Below are positions 1-5,039 of a stretch of DNA of 5,099 nt, one piece after another. The DNA comes from Lachnospiraceae bacterium UBA7012 (GTDB taxonomy: Bacteria; Bacillota; Clostridia; Lachnospirales; Lachnospiraceae). Below the pieces are notes generated by a model, which was given only the letters and a program-made list of their open reading frames with translations, made no database searches and was not told the origin of the DNA. Every line of letters starts with the position of its first letter. Position 1 is the first letter of the stretch. The position numbers and the translations under genes were made by a program. The stretch lies in NCBI GenBank assembly GCA_002449595.1, contig DJXE01000052.1, positions 1 to 5,099 on the forward strand, in the 5' to 3' direction.

Positions 1-63
1 TGAATATTCTTCTTCGTGTTCCTGCTCCGGGAGGTCCGGCTGCAGATCAGAACCGGGCTGCAT
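1..63 (-). CDS. N-terminal fragment of a gene after lspA, probably an RluA/RluD-family pseudouridine synthase
   Basis: An open frame starts at the ATG at 63-61 and runs off the window edge after 21 codons without a stop. It begins 3 nt after the lspA stop (TGA TCC ATG), and a GGGGAG ribosome binding site lies 6 nt upstream, inside the end of lspA, so co-transcription and coupled translation are likely. The visible residues (MQPGSDLQPDLPEQEHEEEYS) are an acidic, probably disordered leader with no diagnostic motif. The proposed product rests only on context: in many Firmicutes lspA is directly followed by an RluD-like 23S rRNA pseudouridine synthase. The existence of the gene is well supported; its identity is inference. 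Confidence 0.5.
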   Translation of the reverse strand, partial: MQPGSDLQPDLPEQEHEEEYS

Positions 64-66
64 GGA

Positions 67-582
67 TCACTCCCCGGTCTTTCCGCCCTTCCCGAGGAAG
101 GAGGAAAGGCTCAGGAACGAGAGCTCCTCGTCCTTGTAGACGACGATCAGAAGAATGGCCAGCAGGAACGTGCAGACGGTCACATAGATGTCCGCGACGT
201 TGAAGATCGGGAAATTGATCAGGGAAAAGTAAATGAAATCGCGCACATAGCCGAAGCGGACGCGGTCGATCAGGTTGCCGACGGCGCCTGCCGCGAGAAA
301 GACGAGGCAGATCCGGAACGGCAGAAACCGGCGGGTCGTCGGCGCCTTGCGCAGCACGACGGCGATCACCGCGAGCACAACGAGCGCGACCACGGTAAAA
401 AAGATGCGCCCGTTCTGCATGATGCCGAAGGCGGCCCCGTGGTTTTCGAGATACCGGAGCTCCAGCACGCCGCGAATCAGAACGAACGGCGCCGTCCCTT
501 TCAGAGACGCCGCCGCAATGATCTTGCTGTACTGGTCAATAGCGACCAGCAGAACGAAAAGCAGAATTCCTGTCAGTATCAT
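67..582 (-). CDS. lspA: Lipoprotein signal peptidase (signal peptidase II)
   Basis: LspA is the membrane aspartyl protease that cuts the signal peptide from prolipoproteins just before the lipid-modified cysteine. The 171-residue product is of usual family length. Signatures seen: an N-terminal membrane helix (about 4-22) with the D16-Q-x-S-K20 motif, ENHGAAFG (46-53), GNLIDR (102-107) followed by VRDF (113-116), and FNVAD (127-131). By family knowledge D115 and D131 are the catalytic aspartate pair. Further membrane helices lie near 60-77, 89-106 and 134-149. The tail after 150 is a short, polar cytoplasmic extension ending GKGGKTGE. The gene starts 6 nt after the sepF stop. No Shine-Dalgarno sequence is visible before the ATG, which suggests coupling to sepF translation. 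A predicted lipoprotein substrate (the carboxypeptidase at 3998-4975) lies in the same window. Confidence 0.96.
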   Translation of the reverse strand: MILTGILLFVLLVAIDQYSKIIAAASLKGTAPFVLIRGVLELRYLENHGAAFGIMQNGRIFFTVVALVVLAVIAVVLRKAPTTRRFLPFRICLVFLAAGAVGNLIDRVRFGYVRDFIYFSLINFPIFNVADIYVTVCTFLLAILLIVVYKDEELSFLSLSSFLGKGGKTGE

Positions 583-588
583 AAACTA

Positions 589-1140
589 TCAATTCTGAGC
601 GAAAGGCATGTAGAGGGATGACTGCGAGTCATCGCCGACGCCGAGCGCTGCGGAGATGTCACCGGAGATATCGACGCTCTCCGGGGTGACGACGAAGATA
701 TAATGAGAGATCTTCATAAGGTTTCCGCGGATCGCGTAGCAGGAACCGGAAGTGAAATCGATGATCCTCTGCGCGATGTCGACGTTCAGTCCTTCCAGGT
801 TCAGGACGACGGTGCGGTTGGAAAGCAAGGTGTCCGTGAGTTCGCGGGCTTCTTCCACCGTGGTGGGCTTAATGACGCACACTTCCATTCCGGGTGCGAT
901 CCCGCGGCGCTGCTGCGGCTTCTGGACGACGCTCACCTGCCGCTCGGGCGCTGCCTGGCGCCGCATGGGGAGCTGCTGAGGCTCGTCGTCATACTCTTCT
1001 TCTTCCTGCTGCCTTCTTCTGCCAAAGCCTCTGAAACGGGAACCGGTCTCTTCTGGCTCTACGTCGTAGTCGTCATCATAGTAGCCGTCATCGTCTCCGT
1101 TCACTTTCATCGCATTGATCAGTCGATCCAAAGCACTCAT
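589..1140 (-). CDS. sepF: Cell division protein SepF, FtsZ membrane anchor
   Basis: SepF binds the FtsZ C-terminal tail and anchors the Z-ring to the inner face of the membrane. The 183-residue product has the expected order: a short N-terminal amphipathic segment (MSALDRLINAMKV, 1-13) of the membrane-binding type, a long charged linker (about 14-83), and a C-terminal globular SepF domain (about 84-160) with MEVCVIKPTTVEEA, VVLNLEGL (111-118), AQRIIDFTSGSCYAI (123-137) and IFVVTPESVDIS (148-159). It is longer than the roughly 150-residue B. subtilis protein because of the linker, in which acidic blocks (D/E at 16-31 and 46-53) alternate with arginine-rich blocks (35-43 and 60-79). An AAGGGG ribosome binding site (1149-1154), 8 nt before the ATG, overlaps the yggS stop codon. 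The gap to yggS is 12 nt, so the two are almost surely one operon. Confidence 0.95.
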   Translation of the reverse strand: MSALDRLINAMKVNGDDDGYYDDDYDVEPEETGSRFRGFGRRRQQEEEEYDDEPQQLPMRRQAAPERQVSVVQKPQQRRGIAPGMEVCVIKPTTVEEARELTDTLLSNRTVVLNLEGLNVDIAQRIIDFTSGSCYAIRGNLMKISHYIFVVTPESVDISGDISAALGVGDDSQSSLYMPFAQN

Positions 1141-1152
1141 GAAGTTTACCCC

Positions 1153-1860
1153 TTATTCAATATGATAATTACGCTCTCCAAAGATACCTGTTCCGACACG
1201 CACAAAAGTCGCGCCTTCTTCGATAGCGACCTCAAAGTCACCGGTCATACCCATAGAAAGCACATGCATAAATAAATTATCTGAGTATTTTCCGTTTATG
1301 TCAACCGATAATTTTCGCAGTCCGCGAAAATAAACCCTGTTTTCTTCTGGGGTTTCCGTGTACGGCGCGATCGTCATCAGCCCTTCGATCTTTATGCCCG
1401 GCAGAGGGAGGATCGCGCCGACGAAATCCATCGCGTCCTCCGGACGGATCCCGTATTTGCTCTCTTCCGCCGCCATGTTGACCTCGATGAGGACCGGCAT
1501 GACGATCCCGGCCTTCACGGCTTCTTTGCTGACGGTCTCCGCGAGGCGGACGCTGTCGATGCCGTGGATCATCGCGGCGTGTCCGATCACCTGCTTCACC
1601 TTGTTGGTCTGCAGGTGGCCGATCATGTGCCACTGAATGTCCTCAGGCAGCACAGGCGCCTTCTCCCGGATCTCCTGCACCTTGTTCTCGCCAAAGAGCT
1701 TTTCTCCCGCGTGATAGGCCTCCAGGACCGCCTCCGCAGGCTTCGTCTTGGATACGCAGATGAGGCCGACTTCGGACGGATCCCTGCCTGCTCTGGCACA
1801 GGCTGCCTCGATGCGCGCGTGGATCTCGGCGAGGTTGTTTTTGATGATGCTTTCCGCCAT
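1153..1860 (-). CDS. yggS: YggS/YlmE/PROSC-family pyridoxal phosphate-binding protein
   Basis: This family binds pyridoxal 5'-phosphate on a single TIM-barrel domain and acts in vitamin B6 and amino acid homeostasis; no catalytic reaction is firmly established. The chosen start gives 235 residues, the normal length. Visible signatures are VSKTKP (36-41), in which K38 matches the PLP-binding lysine (K36 in E. coli YggS), FGENKVQE (56-63), WHMIGHLQTNK (77-87), GLMTIAP, LSMGMTGDF (201-209) and the phosphate-binding end RVGTGIFGER (221-230). An in-frame ATG ten codons upstream (1890) is rejected because the ATG at 1860 has a strong GGAGG site. Its position directly before sepF matches ylmE-sepF in B. 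subtilis and many other Firmicutes. The 3' part is much more AT-rich than the rest: 1261-1320 is 19/60 GC, while 1381-1440 is 37/60. Confidence 0.94.
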   Translation of the reverse strand: MAESIIKNNLAEIHARIEAACARAGRDPSEVGLICVSKTKPAEAVLEAYHAGEKLFGENKVQEIREKAPVLPEDIQWHMIGHLQTNKVKQVIGHAAMIHGIDSVRLAETVSKEAVKAGIVMPVLIEVNMAAEESKYGIRPEDAMDFVGAILPLPGIKIEGLMTIAPYTETPEENRVYFRGLRKLSVDINGKYSDNLFMHVLSMGMTGDFEVAIEEGATFVRVGTGIFGERNYHIE

Positions 1861-1865
1861 GGTTT

Positions 1866-1870
1866 CCTCC
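1866..1870 (-). promoter_or_regulatory. Ribosome binding site deciding the yggS start
   Basis: On the minus strand the sequence reads GGAGGAAACCATG. GGAGG lies 5 nt before the ATG at 1860. It decides in favour of this start over the in-frame ATG at 1890, where the added residues (MLHRDCPEET) do not resemble the family's N-terminus. Confidence 0.85.
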
Positions 1871-1947
1871 GGACAGTCCCTGTGAAGCACACAGCTGCAG
1901 CAGTTCTGTAAGTACGCTCCGGCAGCCGTGAAAAGGGTTTGTCGCTG

Positions 1948-3336
1948 TCACTCATAGATGAACTGGTCGGGCGAGATATTCTGCGCGTCCAGCACGATGT
2001 AATCATATTCCGACAGGCCGTACGTGGTGTTCGGGTCGACGATCGAGTACTCGTCGCCGGAGTACAGGATGTCGATGATTCTGAAGTCCGCGTAGCCCTT
2101 GTTGATGTTGTAGACGCCGACCAGCTTGTCCTGGCGGCTCAGCGTGTAGGTGTCCGTCGAATCCGGCTTCACGAGGACGTCGCCGGCCTTCAGGACGCTC
2201 TCGTCCAGGTAGTACTCCCCTTCCGCCTCGCTGTACGGCGGCGCGGAGATGAAGGAGGTGCTCATGGAGCCGTCCTCTGCGTAGGTCTGCTTCAGGACGC
2301 CCATGACGCCGCCTCTGCCGGTCGTGACGAACTCCTCCGGAACAAGGAAAAAATAGCTCTCAATGATCGCGGTGTTCGGGACCTTCAGGCCCTGGCGGTC
2401 AGAGGTGATCAGCTCGATGTCGATGAAGCGGTCGGCGCAGAACGTCACCATTGAATTCGTGAAGCTTAAGGACACGAAGACGTTGCCCTGCTCGTCCGTG
2501 CGGCTGCGCACCTTCGCCCAGGACTCGTCCTGGTTCTTCAGGAAGCGGACGCGCACGTAGTCCATCTCGACCAGCTCGTCGGCCTCCTCCTGCCCCTCCG
2601 CGAGGAACACGATGCTCCAGTTCTCGTCGGTCGAGATCCGGCAGACAGGGTCGCCCTGCGAGACGAGCTGCCCGTTTCCGATCTGGTTCTTCTCGTATGC
2701 GGCGCGGTCGAAGTCGGCGATGCTCAGGCCCTCGAACGTCTTGTCCTCGTAGCCGTCCGTCGCGTAGACCACGTCGCCGGTCACGGGCGCATAGCAGTAA
2801 TGGATCGAGGCGGACAGGCCGGAGGTATCCATGTTGCGGATGCTCTCCAGGATGCTGCTGCTCGAGAGGTTCTGCGTCTTGCTCATGATCGTGCTGCGGA
2901 AGTCGTAGACGCCGCCGAAGCTCCTGGCGTCGAAGTCGGACGTGAAGGAAGTGATCTCCCCGCGCAGCTCCGCGAGCTCCGACTTGCTGAACGTGACGTC
3001 GCCCGTATTCTGCGCGTTGATGTAGTCGATGATCTGGCCGGACTCGTCGATCGTGTAGGCGAGGTTGCCCTTGCCCAGGCGGTCGCCCTCCTCGCTGTAG
3101 AAATTGATGTAGCCGGAGTACTCGCTCTGGACGATGTGCTCCGAGCGGAGCGCGATGCCGTGGTAGACGCGGTTGGCGGACAGCGACCCGGTCTTGACCT
3201 CATAGCCGACGACCTTCTCGGAAGTGGCATAGGTAAAGACGCTGATCAGCGTGTAGATCAGGATGACCGCGAATATGATCAGGCCTACGTTGATGTTGAG
3301 CGGCCTGCGGTATTTCGTGACTTTGTTTGAAGCCAT
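1948..3336 (-). CDS. Membrane-anchored HlyD-like (RND/MFP-related) adaptor protein
   Basis: The 462-residue product has a short basic cytoplasmic N-terminus (1-16), one membrane helix (about 17-37, VGLIIFAVILIYTLISVF) and a large extracytoplasmic part. The first half of a barrel-sandwich (lipoyl-like) domain lies near 43-97 (GYEVKTGSL, YSGYINFYSEEGDRL). A polar, probably helical insert follows (about 100-172). The second half is near 178-245 (CYAPVTGDVVYATDGYE, LVSQGDPVCRIS). A beta-barrel region (about 258-326) ends in GLKVPNTAIIES, the usual strand motif of such adaptors. The C-terminal part contains YNINKGYADFRIIDIL and YGLSEYDYIVLDA. This architecture fits HlyD-family periplasmic adaptor annotations in Gram-positive bacteria. 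No ABC, MFS or RND transporter is adjacent, so an export role is unproven. The 87-nt gap to yggS shows no terminator. A role linked to the envelope or division is inferred from position only. The start has only a weak, close GGGA site. Confidence 0.8.
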   Translation of the reverse strand: MASNKVTKYRRPLNINVGLIIFAVILIYTLISVFTYATSEKVVGYEVKTGSLSANRVYHGIALRSEHIVQSEYSGYINFYSEEGDRLGKGNLAYTIDESGQIIDYINAQNTGDVTFSKSELAELRGEITSFTSDFDARSFGGVYDFRSTIMSKTQNLSSSSILESIRNMDTSGLSASIHYCYAPVTGDVVYATDGYEDKTFEGLSIADFDRAAYEKNQIGNGQLVSQGDPVCRISTDENWSIVFLAEGQEEADELVEMDYVRVRFLKNQDESWAKVRSRTDEQGNVFVSLSFTNSMVTFCADRFIDIELITSDRQGLKVPNTAIIESYFFLVPEEFVTTGRGGVMGVLKQTYAEDGSMSTSFISAPPYSEAEGEYYLDESVLKAGDVLVKPDSTDTYTLSRQDKLVGVYNINKGYADFRIIDILYSGDEYSIVDPNTTYGLSEYDYIVLDAQNISPDQFIYE

Positions 3337-3341
3337 AAGTT

Positions 3342-3361
3342 CCCGCGTTCGTAGTTGCGGG
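3342..3361 (-). promoter_or_regulatory. Small hairpin over the ribosome binding site of the HlyD-like gene
   Basis: In the transcript the leader reads CCCGC, a 10-nt loop (AACTACGAAC), then GCGGG, followed by AACTTATG. The 5-bp GC-only stem includes most of the only Shine-Dalgarno-like bases (GGGA, 3341-3344) before the ATG at 3336. The pairing is seen in the sequence; an effect on translation is inference. Confidence 0.35.
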
Positions 3362-3388
3362 CCTCACCGGAAGCGCCGGCGGACCCTG

Positions 3389-3426
3389 TAACAAATAGAC
3401 ATGCCTGCGCCGGCAGGCATGTCTAT
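3389..3426 (-). terminator. Probable intrinsic terminator of the P-loop gene
   Basis: A perfect 14-bp inverted repeat (arms 3395-3408 and 3413-3426, loop of 4 nt) lies about 48 nt after the stop of the P-loop gene. In the minus-strand transcript the stem ends in TCTAT and continues TTGTTACAG, a short imperfect T-rich tail. Read on the plus strand no T-tract follows, so termination of minus-strand transcripts is the natural reading. It would separate the P-loop gene from the HlyD-yggS-sepF-lspA run. The weak T-tract leaves room for read-through or another role. Confidence 0.6.
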
Positions 3427-3430
3427 GTAC

Positions 3431-3463
3431 TCAGTTGCCATTAAGCGACGGGTCAGTTCCCAT
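3431..3463. repeat. Short direct repeat next to the terminator hairpin
   Basis: TCAGTTGCCAT (3431-3441) and TCAGTTCCCAT (3453-3463) match at 10 of 11 positions with a 22-nt period, 4 nt from the right arm of the 14-bp palindrome. The pair lies in noncoding DNA between the P-loop gene and its probable terminator. It could be part of a dispersed intergenic element, a binding site pair, or chance. Confidence 0.5.
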
Positions 3464-3474
3464 GAAGGACGCGA

Positions 3475-3894
3475 TCAAAGAGAGATCGCGACCATGGACT
3501 TCAGGTCTTCCGGAAGATCCGACTCATCGAGGGCGATGCTCAGAACGAAGTCCACATGGAACACTTCGCTGAGCTTCTTCAGTTTCATAACGACAGGCGT
3601 GATATCCTGGCCGCGCAGATGCGCGATGTCCAGAAAGCTGTCAAAATACATCTGCTCCAGATCATGATCCTGCGAGATGATACCGCTGACAAAACCAACG
3701 AACTCATCCGCGTCCGAAATGAAGTAGTCCGGAACGCTGATCAGACGGATCTTGTTGTTCAGTTCATACATGTGCTTGGTGCTTTTGTCCAGATAGCAGA
3801 TCGAGCCGAGGATATTTTTGATTTCAGAATTGACTTTGTCCAGCAGGTACCTGGTTTTCCCTTTTCCCTTATCGCCGACAATTAACTGAACCAT
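3475..3894 (-). CDS. Small P-loop NTPase-like protein of unknown function
   Basis: The 139-residue product begins MVQLIVGDKGKGKTRYLL, a beta strand followed by a clear Walker A motif (GDKGKGKT, residues 7-14), so nucleotide binding is likely. A possible Walker B-like strand is LEQMYFD (79-85, ending in D85), and another hydrophobic strand is VDFVLSI (114-120), followed by an acidic DESDLPEDLK segment. No DNA-binding, membrane or signal sequence is visible. Similar short proteins in Clostridia tend to carry loose names such as ATP-binding or PilT-like protein; I do not know a proven function. The frame stays open upstream to 3996, but that would run through the promoter; the ATG at 3894 has an AGGAGG site 9 nt ahead and starts exactly at the P-loop strand. 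The gene has its own promoter and probable terminator, and lower GC (24/60 at 3781-3840) than the HlyD-like gene (40/60 at 2761-2820). Confidence 0.85.
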   Translation of the reverse strand: MVQLIVGDKGKGKTRYLLDKVNSEIKNILGSICYLDKSTKHMYELNNKIRLISVPDYFISDADEFVGFVSGIISQDHDLEQMYFDSFLDIAHLRGQDITPVVMKLKKLSEVFHVDFVLSIALDESDLPEDLKSMVAISL

Positions 3895-3903
3895 TGGCCA
3901 TGC

Positions 3904-3909
3904 CCTCCT
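3904..3909 (-). promoter_or_regulatory. Ribosome binding site deciding the start of the P-loop gene
   Basis: AGGAGG on the minus strand lies 9 nt before the ATG at 3894. A nearer ATG inside GCATGG is out of frame. This excludes the longer open frame reaching 3996, whose extra 34 residues would be read through the leader and the promoter. Confidence 0.85.
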
Positions 3910-3929
3910 GATTTCTAAGATATAGATGC

Positions 3930-3953
3930 GTATCAATTTGTCAGAATTGATAC
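3930..3953. promoter_or_regulatory. Perfect inverted repeat in the leader of the P-loop gene, candidate operator
   Basis: GTATCAATT (3930-3938), a 6-nt spacer, then AATTGATAC (3945-3953) form a perfect 9-bp dyad. It begins about 8 nt after the expected transcription start set by the TATAAT box and ends about 20 nt before the AGGAGG site. The AT-rich 24-bp dyad is typical in size for a dimeric helix-turn-helix repressor site. As RNA it would form a stem without a following T-tract, so it is not a standard terminator for the upstream gene. No regulator gene is in the window. Confidence 0.55.
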
Positions 3954-3967
3954 AAATATTTAACCGT

Positions 3968-3996
3968 ATTATAGTCGATGCGGGGGTGAAAAACAA
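3968..3996 (-). promoter_or_regulatory. Sigma-A-type promoter of the P-loop gene
   Basis: A perfect -10 box TATAAT (3973-3968) is preceded by a 17-nt spacer and a partial -35 box TTGTTT (3996-3991; three of six consensus bases). The -35 box begins one base after the stop codon of the carboxypeptidase gene. Transcription would start near 3961. The spacing and the exact -10 box make it the best promoter in the window. Confidence 0.7.
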
Positions 3997-3997
3997 C

Positions 3998-4975
3998 TCA
4001 TTTCGGCTCCGCCACGAGGTCCTGGAGATCGTTCATGTAACTGTACAGGACCTGCTGGTCGGGGGCGCCGAGAACCACGCAGATGTAGGGATTTCCCGAC
4101 GTGTCCTTGGCCAGGATCGTCAGGCAGTGCCCCGCCGCGCTGGTCGTCCCCGTCTTGCCGCCGATGACCGTCATGCCCGTCGGTGCGTCAACGATGCTGC
4201 GCAGATACAGGTTCGTCGAGTTCACGCTGACGTTCTTCTCCGCGCCCTGCGCGTCGCGGTAGACCGTCGAGTAGGACGGCATGTTGATGATCTCCTGGAT
4301 GACCGGGTAATTCAAGGCCTCGTTGAAGATCAGGTACATGTCGTACGCGGTCGTGTAATGATTCCCGTCGTGCAGTCCGCTCGGGTTCATGAAATGCGTG
4401 TTCGTCGCGCCGATCATCTGCGCTTCCTTGTTCATCTCGTCCACGAACGCGCTCACGCTTCCGCCCACGTTCTCCGCGATCATCACGGCGGCATCGTTCG
4501 CCGAGTTGATGAGGAGCAGGTGGAGCGCCTGGTCCAGCGTCATGGTATCGCCCTCCGCGATGCCGCAGGTCTGCGCGCCGGCTTCCAGGTTCGTCACGTC
4601 CGCCGAGGCGGTGAGTTTGGTGTCAAGGGAGGAATTCTTGAGCGCGACGAGCGCGGTCATGAGCTTCGTGAGGCTCGCCGGATACATCTGCTCGTGGACG
4701 CTCTTTGCGTACAGGAATTCCAGGTTGGCGGTGTCCGCGATGAGCGCGGTCGTGCCCGCCTCGATGCTGATGCCCGGAGGTATGACGTTGCCTTCTGTCA
4801 CACAGAGGTCGGCAGCGAAGCCCTCCGCCTGTCCGCTGTCTGTCGACTGGCCGGACAGAAATGTGAATGCCTTCATGTACTCGTGGTCGGTGTAGGGGCT
4901 GACGAGATTGGATCCGCAGGCACACAAAAGCGCGCAGCACAGAAGGAGCGCTGCTGCGCGCGACGCCTTTTTCAC
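3998..4975 (-). CDS. D-alanyl-D-alanine carboxypeptidase (serine-type, peptidase S11), predicted lipoprotein
   Basis: DacA-type enzymes remove the terminal D-alanine from peptidoglycan stem peptides outside the cell. All three active-site motifs are present: S101-L-T-K104 (SxxK, nucleophile and base), S158-A-N160 (SxN) and K274-T-G276 (KTG). The proposed GTG start at 4975 gives 325 residues and a compact lipoprotein signal: KK, a hydrophobic run, then lipobox LLCA-C20. Other in-frame starts exist (ATG at 5038, TTG at 5080), but they add a long polar leader or overlap the upstream gene's end; GGGG lies 5 nt before the GTG. Only about 50 residues follow KTG, so the C-terminal beta domain and amphipathic anchor of PBP5-type enzymes are absent; the lipid would anchor the protein instead. 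No terminator follows the stop. The catalytic family is certain, the precise start is not. Confidence 0.92.
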   Translation of the reverse strand: MKKASRAAALLLCCALLCACGSNLVSPYTDHEYMKAFTFLSGQSTDSGQAEGFAADLCVTEGNVIPPGISIEAGTTALIADTANLEFLYAKSVHEQMYPASLTKLMTALVALKNSSLDTKLTASADVTNLEAGAQTCGIAEGDTMTLDQALHLLLINSANDAAVMIAENVGGSVSAFVDEMNKEAQMIGATNTHFMNPSGLHDGNHYTTAYDMYLIFNEALNYPVIQEIINMPSYSTVYRDAQGAEKNVSVNSTNLYLRSIVDAPTGMTVIGGKTGTTSAAGHCLTILAKDTSGNPYICVVLGAPDQQVLYSYMNDLQDLVAEPK

Positions 4976-5039
4976 GGTTGCCCCGGCATGGGCCTTTTTG
5001 ATGACTGATAAGTTGTGGTGAACTGCAAAACGGAACATG

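Noticed and set aside
16..621. Plus-strand open frame of 201 codons over lspA
   Set aside because: It is antisense to a complete lspA; its low-complexity charged product has no recognisable domain.
703..1275. Plus-strand open frame of 190 codons over sepF
   Set aside because: It is antisense to sepF and the end of yggS, with no ribosome binding site or motif that would support it.
1880..1894. CTGTG-AAGCA-CACAG mini-hairpin in the gap before yggS
   Set aside because: Five base pairs are easily found by chance, and it does not overlap the GGAGG site.
2800..3330. Plus-strand open frame over the HlyD-like gene
   Set aside because: Its product is dominated by A, D, V and R from reading the complementary strand of a GC-rich gene; no domain is visible.
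3431..3463. Tiny minus-strand frame MGTDPSLNGN between the P-loop gene and the terminator
   Set aside because: It has no ribosome binding site, is only ten codons long, and coincides with the direct repeat, so it is more likely noncoding.
3470..3490. 7-bp hairpin (CGCGATC / GATCGCG) spanning the stop codon of the P-loop gene
   Set aside because: It is not followed by a T-tract and is mostly inside coding sequence; the 14-bp stem downstream is a better terminator.
3926..5008. Long plus-strand open frame of 360 codons
   Set aside because: It lies antisense to the carboxypeptidase gene, which has all its catalytic motifs. The plus-strand product is rich in R, V, H and D with no motif, typical of a shadow of a GC-rich gene.
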